Origin: Amycolatopsis nigrescens CSC17Ta-90
Lineage (GTDB): Bacteria; Actinomycetota; Actinomycetes; Mycobacteriales; Pseudonocardiaceae
Reading direction: 5' to 3'
Assembly: GCF_000384315.1 (NCBI RefSeq)
Contig: NZ_ARVW01000001.1
Span: 2,551,746-2,615,745 of the forward strand
Length of the DNA: 64,000 nucleotides
In this document: piece by piece, positions 53,158-60,189 of the stretch
Position numbering within the stretch: the stretch's first letter is position 1
Layout of the letters: the number at the start of each line of letters is the position of its first letter
Notes under the pieces: generated by a model
Database searches by the model: none
What the model was told of the DNA's origin: nothing
Seen by the model: the letters and a program-made list of their open reading frames with translations, nothing else
Position numbers and translations under genes: made by a program

Positions 53158-54335
53158 GCCGGCACCTCCCCGGTCACGGCCGGGCGGTCCACCCGGAACG
53201 GTTCAGCATCCACAAAGGACTTTCGACCCTGGTGAAGATCCGCGAGCAGGCGTCCAGTAGCGGCGGCGAGACCGATCCCGGCACCCTCGTGCCCGGTCGC
53301 GTGCCACAGCCCCGGCAGCCGCGGGTCTTCGCCGATCACCGGCAGGTGGTCCGGCGCGTAGGGCCGGAAGCCGCCGTACGCGCGCATCACCGGCACATCG
53401 GCCAGGAACGGGAAAAGGCCGATCGCCTTGCCTGCCAGCTCGGCCAGCACGTCCACCCGGACCGTCTCGTCGAAGCCGACGCGTTCGCGGCTGGAGCCGA
53501 TCAGCACGGTGCCCGCCCTGGTCGACTCCACCACCGTCGAGGTCTGCAGGTCCGCGTCGCCGCTGACCGTCGCGCCCACGTAGTCGGCGTCGTAAACCTT
53601 GTGCCGCACCGATTCCGGCAGCGGCGCGGTGACGAGCACCAGTCCGCGCCTCGGCAGCACGTTGATCGGCGCGCCGGCCGCGGCGGCGAACTCCCCCGCC
53701 CAGGGACCGCAGGCGTTGACCACCGCGGCACAGGAGACGACGCCCTGGCTCGTGCGAACTCCACTGACCGCGCCTCCGGCGTTCGTGGTCACGCCGAGCA
53801 CGGTGTGCCCGGAACGGACTTCGCCGCCCCGCGCGCGGACCGCGGCCAGCAGGGTGGTCGCCGCGAGCACCGGCTGGAGCTGGGCGTCCTCCGGGTAGTG
53901 CACGGCGGCGGTGATGCCCTTGGTGAGCAACGGTTCCAGCGCACGCGCCTCGACGGGGCTCAGTTCGACGGCGTCCACTCCGGACTGGCGCTGGGCCGCC
54001 GCGAACTCCCGGAGCGGGCCGGCGGCGGCTTCGGCGGTGGCGACCACCAGCCCGCCCTTCGGGTCCCACTCCACACCGGCCAGCTCGTCACCGAGCTCCA
54101 CTCGCAGCCCGGCGAGCAGTTCCGGCCACAGCGCGCGGGACGCCTTCGCCAGTTCGAGTTCGGGGCCGGGCACCTTGTCGGAGACCAGCACGTTGCCCTC
54201 GCCCGCCGCGGTCGTCCCGCTCGCCGGCGCACCGCGGTCGAGCACGACCACCCGCAACCCGGCCGCGCTGAGCGCCTCGGCGCAGGCCGCGCCGATCACG
54301 CCGGCACCGGCCACCACTACGTCCGGTTGTGCCAT
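53154..54335 (-). CDS. D-hydroxyproline dehydrogenase beta subunit (DAO-family FAD enzyme)
   Basis: Oxidises cis-4-hydroxy-D-proline to the pyrroline. The 393-residue DAO/glycine-oxidase-type flavoprotein has VVVAGAGVIGAACAEALSAAG (FAD, 6-26), GTTAAGEGNVL, YGGFRPYAPDHLPVIGE and GLWHATGHEGAGIGLAAATGRLLADL. It is first of the seven-gene operon and starts 62 bases after the regulator stop, with a palindromic candidate operator in between. A general D-amino acid or sarcosine-type substrate cannot be excluded. Confidence 0.9.
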   Translation of the reverse strand: MAQPDVVVAGAGVIGAACAEALSAAGLRVVVLDRGAPASGTTAAGEGNVLVSDKVPGPELELAKASRALWPELLAGLRVELGDELAGVEWDPKGGLVVATAEAAAGPLREFAAAQRQSGVDAVELSPVEARALEPLLTKGITAAVHYPEDAQLQPVLAATTLLAAVRARGGEVRSGHTVLGVTTNAGGAVSGVRTSQGVVSCAAVVNACGPWAGEFAAAAGAPINVLPRRGLVLVTAPLPESVRHKVYDADYVGATVSGDADLQTSTVVESTRAGTVLIGSSRERVGFDETVRVDVLAELAGKAIGLFPFLADVPVMRAYGGFRPYAPDHLPVIGEDPRLPGLWHATGHEGAGIGLAAATGRLLADLHQGRKSFVDAEPFRVDRPAVTGEVPA

Positions 54336-54348
54336 CAGCCCTCACCGC

Positions 54349-54366
54349 CGTTCATTGAAATGAACG
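54349..54366. promoter_or_regulatory. candidate operator of the hydroxyproline operon
   Basis: CGTTCATTGAAATGAACG is a perfect 7-bp inverted repeat with a 4-base spacer, 14 bases before the DAO-type gene start and 32 bases after the regulator stop. Its size and place suit binding by the XRE-cupin regulator. Confidence 0.6.
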
Positions 54367-54397
54367 AGTGGAGACTAAGTCGGCGATGTGACCCGGG

Positions 54398-55027
54398 TCA
54401 ACCCCGCGCCGACTCCGGCTTCACCGCGGCGCAGGACCCGCCCAGCGTCGGCGGCCCCGCGTCGGCCGGATATTCCAGCAGCAGCACCGAAACCACCGGC
54501 CCGCCGACCGTCTCGTAGATGTGCGGATCTTGCGCCGGGAAGCAGACGTAGTCGCCGGGCCCCAGCTCGAACGGCGACTCCGGCGGGCCGACCCTGAGCA
54601 CACCGGAGGTCACCACCACGTGCTCGCGGCCGGGATGGCCGGCGGAGTGCTGCACCTCGCCGGGGCGGACCCGCTGGTCGTACAGCTCGAAGACGGTCTC
54701 GGTGACGTCCATCCGGCGCAGCATCCGCAGGTCAACCGCGTTGCTGCTGAGCACTTCGAGTCCGCTGGAGCGCACCAGCACCACGTCCGGATCGGCGCGC
54801 TCGGTGAGCAGCGTCGAGACGGGCACCCCCAACGCGTTCGACAAACTGAACACCGTCTCGATGGTCGGATTGCCAGTGCCGGACTCCAGCTGGGACAGCG
54901 TGCCCTTCGCGATGTCGGACCGCCGCGCGAGCTCGGACAACGACAGCCCGGCCTGGTCGCGCAACACCCGCAGGTTCGCCGCCAGCACCCGGCCGGCCTG
55001 TTCCCGGACCACCCAGACCTCCCTCAT
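54398..55027 (-). CDS. XRE-cupin transcriptional regulator of the hydroxyproline operon
   Basis: A 209-residue regulator. The N-terminal XRE helix-turn-helix (LRVLRDQAGLSLSELARRSDIAKGTLSQLESGTGNPTIETVFSLSNAL, 19-67) is followed by a cupin-2 domain (HSAGHPGREHVVVTSGVLRVG...LGPGDYVCFPAQDPHIYE) that should bind the inducer or a metal. It is directly upstream of the operon on the same strand and may also be co-transcribed with it. The palindrome at 54349 is the probable target. Start ATG 55027; an alternative GTG lies a few codons downstream. Confidence 0.9.
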   Translation of the reverse strand: MREVWVVREQAGRVLAANLRVLRDQAGLSLSELARRSDIAKGTLSQLESGTGNPTIETVFSLSNALGVPVSTLLTERADPDVVLVRSSGLEVLSSNAVDLRMLRRMDVTETVFELYDQRVRPGEVQHSAGHPGREHVVVTSGVLRVGPPESPFELGPGDYVCFPAQDPHIYETVGGPVVSVLLLEYPADAGPPTLGGSCAAVKPESARG

Positions 55028-55067
55028 TCGCCCCTGAGGCTACCCCCGCCCTTCCTCCCCCCGAACG

Positions 55068-55118
55068 CCGTGAAGGGGCCCTTGCCTACCTTCAAAGTAG
55101 GCAAGGGCCCCTTCACGG
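55068..55118. repeat. family B intergenic palindrome, copy 6 (GGGGCCC variant)
   Basis: 25-bp arms (55068-55092, 55094-55118) with one mismatch. The core reads GAAGGGGCCCTTGCCTAC instead of GAAGGCCACCTTGCCTAC. It lies in the 152-base spacer between icd (stop 55180) and the XRE-cupin gene. Confidence 0.9.
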
Positions 55119-55179
55119 ACAGTCGCGTCGAAAGGCGTGCTCGGTGCAGGTTCCGCACCGAGTGCGCCCCGGACGGAAA

Positions 55180-56403
55180 TCAGCCCAGGGAGACCTTCTT
55201 GGCCAGGTTCTCGTCCAGGGTGGCGAGGAAGTCCTCAGTGGTCTGGAACGGCTGGTCCTTGCCGACCAGTGCCGCCAGGTCCTTGGTCATCTTGCCGCTC
55301 TCCACGGTCTCGATGACGACCTGCTCCAGCTTGTGCGCGAAGTCGACGACCTCGGGCGTGGAGTCCAGCGTGCCGCGGTGCTCCAGCCCGCGCGTCCAGG
55401 CGAAGATCGACGCGATCGGGTTGGTCGAGGTCGGCTTGCCCTGCTGGTGCTGGCGGTAGTGCCGGGTCACCGTGCCGTGCGCGGCCTCGGCCTCGACGGT
55501 CCGGCCGTCCGGCGTGCGCAGCACCGAGGTCATCAGGCCGAGCGAGCCGAAGCCCTGCGCGACCGTGTCCGACTGCACGTCACCGTCGTAGTTCTTGCAG
55601 GCCCAGACGTAGCCGCCCTCCCACTTCAGCGACGCGGCGACCATGTCGTCGATCAGTCGGTGCTCGTAGGTCAGGCCCTTGGCGTCGAAGTCGGCCTTGA
55701 ACTCGGTCTGGTAGATCTCCTCGAACACGTCCTTGAACATGCCGTCGTAGGCCTTGAGGATGGTGTTCTTGGTGGACATGTAGACCGGCATGCCGCGGTC
55801 GAGGCCGTAACGCAACGAGGTGCGCGCGAAGTCCTCAATGGACCGGCGGTAGTTGTACATGCCGACCGCGACGCCGCCGCCCTCGGGGAACTTGGCGACC
55901 TCGAACTCCATCGGTTCGGAGCCGTCCTCCGGGGTGTAGCTGATGGTCAGCGTGCCGGGGCCGGGCACCTTGAAGTCGGTGGCCTTGTACTGGTCGCCGT
56001 GCGCGTGCCGGCCGATGATGATCGGCTTGGTCCAGCCGGGCACCAGTCGCGGGATGTTCTGGATGACGATCGGCTCGCGGAAGATGACGCCGCCGAGGAT
56101 GTTGCGGATGGTGCCGTTCGGGCTCCGCCACATCTTCTTCAGGCCGAACTCCTCCACCCGCGCCTCGTCCGGCGTGATGGTGGCGCACTTGACGCCGACG
56201 CCGTGCTTCTTGATGGCGTTCGCGGAGTCGATGGTGACCTGGTCGTCGGTGCGGTCGCGCTCCTCGATGCCCAGGTCGTAGTACTCGAGATTCAGGTCCA
56301 GGTAAGGGTGGACCAGCTTGTCCTTGATGAACTGCCAGATGATGCGGGTCATCTCATCGCCGTCGAGCTCGACGACGGTGCCCTGGACCTTGATCTTGGC
56401 CAT
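55180..56403 (-). CDS. icd: NADP-dependent isocitrate dehydrogenase
   Basis: A TCA-cycle enzyme converting isocitrate to 2-oxoglutarate with NADP. The 407-residue homodimeric type resembles eukaryotic/mycobacterial Icd1. It has [27 protein letters not shown] (substrate phosphosite-like region), [20 protein letters not shown], the metal-site [31 protein letters not shown] and [16 protein letters not shown] 56403 (MAKIKVQG) has a GGAG RBS. Its product is also the end product of the neighbouring hydroxyproline pathway. Confidence 0.97.
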   Translation of the reverse strand: MAKIKVQGTVVELDGDEMTRIIWQFIKDKLVHPYLDLNLEYYDLGIEERDRTDDQVTIDSANAIKKHGVGVKCATITPDEARVEEFGLKKMWRSPNGTIRNILGGVIFREPIVIQNIPRLVPGWTKPIIIGRHAHGDQYKATDFKVPGPGTLTISYTPEDGSEPMEFEVAKFPEGGGVAVGMYNYRRSIEDFARTSLRYGLDRGMPVYMSTKNTILKAYDGMFKDVFEEIYQTEFKADFDAKGLTYEHRLIDDMVAASLKWEGGYVWACKNYDGDVQSDTVAQGFGSLGLMTSVLRTPDGRTVEAEAAHGTVTRHYRQHQQGKPTSTNPIASIFAWTRGLEHRGTLDSTPEVVDFAHKLEQVVIETVESGKMTKDLAALVGKDQPFQTTEDFLATLDENLAKKVSLG

Positions 56404-56575
56404 GAGCAGCGGTGCTCCTCTCGCGGATCTTCGCGTGTCTGTCCGCACTGATTCTTGTCGGCGTTGTGTGCAAGCGGTACAAGCGTACTGCTAAAACCGC
56501 GCATGTGGGGCAGGTAGTGGTCGCCGTCAAGTCTCGCAGGAGCCGATCGTGGGCCAAGTCACGGGGGCGGCGCCT

Positions 56576-56992
56576 TCATCGATGCAGGTCGGCTCCTTTG
56601 AGGACCTTGTCGACGGCGTTCTTCGGGCCGTGCAGCGCGAGGCCGACCAGGTTGAGCTTTTCCGTTGGCACACCGCGCACCGCGGCCCGGTTGTCCTCGT
56701 CATTGCCGGTGCTGAACAGGTCCTCGGTGAACACCGCGATCCGCAGCCCGCGCGAAAGCGCACGGCCGTGCGCTTTCGTCAGCAGCGCGCCGTCCCCGGC
56801 GAACACCAGCACCGGCTGACGGAACATCGCCAGGTACTCGGTGTCGTCGGCGTCCACATAGGGCTCGCCGATCAGGGCGGGGTCGGCCCCGGCGATCGCA
56901 CTGCTCAGGAAAGCGGTGACGTTGAGCCGTTGCCAGGTCGCCAGGTCGTCCCGCAGCAGGACGGCGATCTTCGTGTCGAACCGGACGGTCAC
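56576..56992 (-). CDS. DUF2000-type protein
   Basis: A 138-residue protein with the DUF2000 layout: VRFDTKIAVLLRDDLATWQRLNVTAFL at the start, then a Val/Ala-rich strand (PVLVFAGDG), RALSRGLRIAVFTEDLFSTGND and LNLVGLALHGPKNAVDKVLKG. The function of the family is unknown. GTG 56992 follows GAGGAG by seven bases, so longer in-frame starts are rejected. It is divergent from the AraC gene 79 bases away, which may regulate it. Confidence 0.85.
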   Translation of the reverse strand: MTVRFDTKIAVLLRDDLATWQRLNVTAFLSSAIAGADPALIGEPYVDADDTEYLAMFRQPVLVFAGDGALLTKAHGRALSRGLRIAVFTEDLFSTGNDEDNRAAVRGVPTEKLNLVGLALHGPKNAVDKVLKGADLHR

Positions 56993-57059
56993 GGTGAAAC
57001 TCCTCGTCGGACGGGGTGGGACCGTCTGACGATGCGCCTTCTCCGGTACCGCGGTCTTG

Positions 57060-57065
57060 TATGTT
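57060..57065 (+). promoter_or_regulatory. -10 box for a likely leaderless AraC transcript
   Basis: TATGTT ends six bases before ATG 57072 and no Shine-Dalgarno lies between, so transcription may start at or next to the start codon. The spacing is the same as at 8080-8092. Confidence 0.45.
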
Positions 57066-57071
57066 CTTGAC

Positions 57072-57887
57072 ATGATCCGGGCCTGGAAACCGGCCGTGCC
57101 GGGCATATCCGAGGTCTTCCACGCGCATTTCGTCGACCACGCTTACCCGCTGCACACGCACGACTCCTGGACCGTGCTGATCGTCGACGACGGTGCGGTC
57201 CGGTTCGACCTGGAGCTGCACCAGCACGGCGCAGGCACACCGTCGGTGACCGTGCTGCCACCGCACGTGCCGCACGACGGCCGGTCGGCCACCGCGGCGG
57301 GTTTCCGCAAACGCGTGCTCTACCTGGACACCTCGGTGCTCGGCACTGGTCTGACCGGCGCGGCCGTGGACCACCCGAACCTGGCCGACCCGCCGCTGCG
57401 CCATCGGATCCACCAGCTGCACCGGACACTCGCCCAGCCGGGCGACACCTTGGAGGTCGAGAGCCGCCTCGCCCTTGTCGCCGAACGCCTGCGCCGCCAC
57501 CTGGACCGGCGGCCGGGCGACCAGCCCGAGCCCGCCCGCCACCTCGCCCACCACCTCGCCGACCGGCTGCGCAACCTGCTGGACGCGCACGTCGCGGACG
57601 GTGTCACCCTGCGGCAGGCGGCCGAGGAGTTGCACGCACACCCGACCCATCTGGTGCGCACGTTCACCAGGGCGTTCGGCCTGCCGCCGCACCTTTATCT
57701 GACCGGCCGCCGCGTCGATTTGGCGCGGCGGCTGCTGCTGGCCGGGCAGCGGCCCGCGGACGTGGCCACCGCCGCGGGCTTCTACGACCAGTCGCACCTG
57801 ACCCGGCACTTCAAACGCCACCTCGGCACCAGCCCGGCCCGCTACACCGGCGCGGGCGCGATTCTCGCGACCGGGCCTGGCTCGTGA
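57072..57887 (+). CDS. AraC-family transcriptional regulator
   Basis: A 271-residue regulator with an N-terminal cupin-like sensor (HAHFVDHAYPLHTHDSWTVLIVDDGAVRF; VLPPHVPHDGR). The C-terminal pair of helix-turn-helix motifs is TLRQAAEELHAHPTHLVRTFTRAFGLPPHLYLTGRRVDLARRLL and ADVATAAGFYDQSHLTRHFKRHLGTSP. The His-rich sensor may bind metal or an amine/amino acid. It is divergent from the DUF2000 gene, its likely target. The repair gene follows after 13 bases. Confidence 0.9.
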   Translation: MIRAWKPAVPGISEVFHAHFVDHAYPLHTHDSWTVLIVDDGAVRFDLELHQHGAGTPSVTVLPPHVPHDGRSATAAGFRKRVLYLDTSVLGTGLTGAAVDHPNLADPPLRHRIHQLHRTLAQPGDTLEVESRLALVAERLRRHLDRRPGDQPEPARHLAHHLADRLRNLLDAHVADGVTLRQAAEELHAHPTHLVRTFTRAFGLPPHLYLTGRRVDLARRLLLAGQRPADVATAAGFYDQSHLTRHFKRHLGTSPARYTGAGAILATGPGS

Positions 57888-57900
57888 GATCCTGTCTGCC

Positions 57901-58473
57901 ATGGCACGCGCATTGCACCTGACCGGCGACCCGGACGCCGACAAGCTGCTGACCAAGGACCCGTTCGCCCTGCTCACCGGCATGATGCTGGACCAGCAGA
58001 TCGCGATGGAGGTCGCGTTCATCGGGCCGAAGAAGATCGCCGGCCGGATGGACGGGTTCGATGTCCGCAAGATCGCCGAATCCGATCTCGACGAGTTCGT
58101 CGAACTCTGCGTGACACCGCCGGCGATCCACCGGTACGGCGGCTCGATGGCCCGCCGCGTGCACGCCCTCGCCCAGCACATCGTCGAAAACTACGACGGC
58201 AAGACCGACAAGATCTGGAAAGCGGGCAAACCCGACGGCAAGGAAGTCCTCAAGCGGCTCAAAGCGCTACCCGGCTTCGGCGACCAGAAGGCCCGGATCT
58301 TCCTCGCGCTGCTCGGCAAACAACGCGGCGTCGAACCCGAAGGCTGGCGCGAAGCCGCCGGAGCCTACGGCGAAGAAGGCTCCCACCGCTCCATCGCCGA
58401 CGTCACCAGCCCCGAAACCCTCGCCGAAGTCCGCGCCTTCAAAAAAGCCGCCAAAGCCGCCGCCGCAAAGTAG
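57901..58473 (+). CDS. HhH-GPD-type base-excision DNA repair protein
   Basis: A 190-residue single-domain DNA glycosylase-like protein. The helix-hairpin-helix is LKRLKALPGFGDQKARIFLALLGK (about 117-140), with upstream MMLDQQIAMEVAFIGPKKI typical of actinobacterial proteins of this type. No C-terminal 4Fe-4S cysteines are present, so it is not MutY/Nth-like. Substrate unknown. The C-terminus is Lys/Ala-rich (FKKAAKAAAAK). It is 13 bases behind the AraC-type gene. Confidence 0.88.
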   Translation: MARALHLTGDPDADKLLTKDPFALLTGMMLDQQIAMEVAFIGPKKIAGRMDGFDVRKIAESDLDEFVELCVTPPAIHRYGGSMARRVHALAQHIVENYDGKTDKIWKAGKPDGKEVLKRLKALPGFGDQKARIFLALLGKQRGVEPEGWREAAGAYGEEGSHRSIADVTSPETLAEVRAFKKAAKAAAAK

Positions 58474-58540
58474 CAAACCGCAACCATTGATATGACAACA
58501 GCGCGACGTGTGGCCAGCACATCGTGAGAGAGTTGCTGTC

Positions 58541-59077
58541 ATGGCAGCTGGAGTGACGCCGGGCCACGAGGTTGCACTGGAAACGGGTCGCCTGCTGCTC
58601 AGACCTTGGCGGGTAGCCGAGGCTGTCGTCCATCGTGAGCTGTGGACCGAACGGGATCCACGAGTGCCGCCGCACCGCCGAATCGACGCGGACGGACACC
58701 CCACGGTCGCGGAGCTCGAGGACTGGATCCGCACCAACCAGCCATCGTCGACCGGGTTGCTGGCGGTCGAGCGGAAGGCCGCTGGTGACGTCATCGGCTA
58801 CTGCGGCCTGATCGACAGCGAACGAGGATCGAACGGGGAACCGGAACTGGCGTTCGAGCTGCTACGCCGAGTCTGGCGTCAGGGATACGCGACCGAGGCC
58901 TCGTTGGCGGTTCTGGACTGGGCGAGATCCTCCGGGTACGAACGTCTGTGGGCCACGGTCTGGGAGTGGAACACCGCTTCTCGCCGTGTGCTGGCCAAGG
59001 TCGGGTTCACCGAGACCGAGCGGAAGGAAGTGGACCCGGTCTACGGGACCACCCTGTTCACCACGAGGCGACTCTGA
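58541..59077 (+). CDS. GNAT-family acetyltransferase
   Basis: A 178-residue acetyltransferase of the RimJ/RimL type. ETGRLLLRPWRVAEA opens the fold, followed by VIGYCGLID and the acetyl-CoA motif LLRRVWRQGYATEASLAVLDWARSSG, then NTASRRVLAKVGFTE. The acceptor is unknown. ATG 58541 is preferred over an in-frame GTG at 58508. Codon bias is slightly weaker than in neighbours. Confidence 0.87.
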   Translation: MAAGVTPGHEVALETGRLLLRPWRVAEAVVHRELWTERDPRVPPHRRIDADGHPTVAELEDWIRTNQPSSTGLLAVERKAAGDVIGYCGLIDSERGSNGEPELAFELLRRVWRQGYATEASLAVLDWARSSGYERLWATVWEWNTASRRVLAKVGFTETERKEVDPVYGTTLFTTRRL

Positions 59078-59163
59078 CACGCCCGATGTTTGGCCTTGCG
59101 GCGCGAGATTGGACGGCGACGTGATCTGGGGCCACCGCGTAACGCTCGTCCATCGGCAGGCGC

Positions 59164-59679
59164 TTACCTGCGGGGGTCGAGGACGTACCCCAGGGACGCC
59201 CGGACCGTCGCGGAGGGAGTGCCGGTGGCGACGGTCAAGAGCGCGGCTCGCCAGGACGCGGCCAGCATGTCGGCGGCGGGCGCCTTGTGCTTGGTCAGCA
59301 GCGGTCGCAGTGCGGTGGCGACCGGGTCGTCGCGCGCTACCGGTGGCTGCTCGCCGAGGATCCGGCACACGGTGAACCGGACGGCGGCGTCGAAGGCCAC
59401 CAGGAGTGCGGCGCGCACGGCGGGGTGCCCTCGATCTCCCGCCGCCGCGGCGGCGCCTTCCATTCGTTCGACGATCCGCTTCTCCATGTCCTCGCGGACG
59501 ATCAGGTACAGGCCGAGCTTCGAGCCGAAGTGGTGGTACAGCGCGCCAGTGGTGACGCTGGCTTTGCTGGCCAGGTCGACGACGTTGACGGCTTCGTAGC
59601 CGGTGAGCTCGAACTGATGGATGGCCGCCTCGATGAGCCTGGCCTTGGCCGAACCCGGGACCGGGATCCATTCACGCAT
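59164..59679 (-). CDS. TetR-family transcriptional regulator
   Basis: A 171-residue repressor-like protein, short for the family. The HTH AKARLIEAAIHQFELTGYEAVNVVDLASKASVTTGALYHHFGSKLGLY precedes a helical ligand domain. It is divergent from the VOC gene, and the 53-base spacer contains two tandem TAACYGGTTKA sites, so it most likely represses both genes. The ligand is unknown. Confidence 0.9.
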   Translation of the reverse strand: MREWIPVPGSAKARLIEAAIHQFELTGYEAVNVVDLASKASVTTGALYHHFGSKLGLYLIVREDMEKRIVERMEGAAAAAGDRGHPAVRAALLVAFDAAVRFTVCRILGEQPPVARDDPVATALRPLLTKHKAPAADMLAASWRAALLTVATGTPSATVRASLGYVLDPRR

Positions 59680-59689
59680 GGCCCAAGCA

Positions 59690-59727
59690 TAACTGGTTGA
59701 CGGTCGGACGTAACCGGTTTACGGTCG
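59690..59727. promoter_or_regulatory. tandem operators between the TetR and VOC genes
   Basis: TAACTGGTTGACGGTCG (59690-59706) and TAACCGGTTTACGGTCG (59711-59727) repeat with a 21-base period, two helical turns. Each has a near-palindromic TAACYGGTTKA core. They lie 10 bases from the TetR start and 5 bases from the VOC start. Confidence 0.7.
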
Positions 59728-59732
59728 TCCAC

Positions 59733-60083
59733 ATGAAACTGACGTTCCTGTATCAGCCGGTGAAGGACATCAAGGAGTCGGTCGCCTTCTACCGCGACAC
59801 GCTCGGATTCGACGAGTCCTGGCGAGAGGGCGAGTCGACCGTCTCGTTCAAGGTCCCGGGTTCGGAGGTCGAGCTGATGCTCGACGTGCCACCGGACACC
59901 GGGCCGCGATGGGGAGCCGGTGGTTTCTACGCCGTCGACAGCGTGGACGCCTTCCGTCAGTCGCACCCGGAGCTCGACTGGCAGGGCGAGATCGAGATGC
60001 CGGGCGGCAAGGGTGCGACCTTCCTGGACCCGACCGGCAACCCTGTTCACCTGTTCGACCAGAGCACCGCCGGACCCGAATAG
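59733..60083 (+). CDS. VOC-family (glyoxalase/bleomycin resistance-like) protein
   Basis: A 116-residue single-module vicinal oxygen chelate protein. KLTFLYQPVKDIKESVAFYRDTLGFDESW is the first beta-alpha-beta-beta-beta unit, and GKGATFLDPTGNPVHLFDQ the closing strand with a possible metal Glu/Asp replaced by Asn/His. It could be a binding or resistance protein or a small lyase or dioxygenase. ATG 59733 lies five bases after the operator pair, so the transcript is probably nearly leaderless. Confidence 0.87.
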   Translation: MKLTFLYQPVKDIKESVAFYRDTLGFDESWREGESTVSFKVPGSEVELMLDVPPDTGPRWGAGGFYAVDSVDAFRQSHPELDWQGEIEMPGGKGATFLDPTGNPVHLFDQSTAGPE

Positions 60084-60137
60084 CGAACGACAGGTCTTCT
60101 CCGGTCGCGCATCTCGTCGAAACGCAGCTCGGCCTTC

Positions 60138-60189
60138 AACCGCGGTTTCTACGGTAGGGCGATTACCGCGGTTCGCCGGCTAACCGCGG
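60138..60189. repeat. cluster of ACCGCGG motifs past the surface-protein gene
   Basis: AACCGCGGTT (60138-60147, self-complementary), TACCGCGGTT (60164-60173) and AACCGCGG (60182-60189) lie in the spacer between the convergent VOC and surface-protein genes. The last overlaps the stop of the latter. They can fold into alternative hairpins and may serve as the terminator. Confidence 0.4.
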
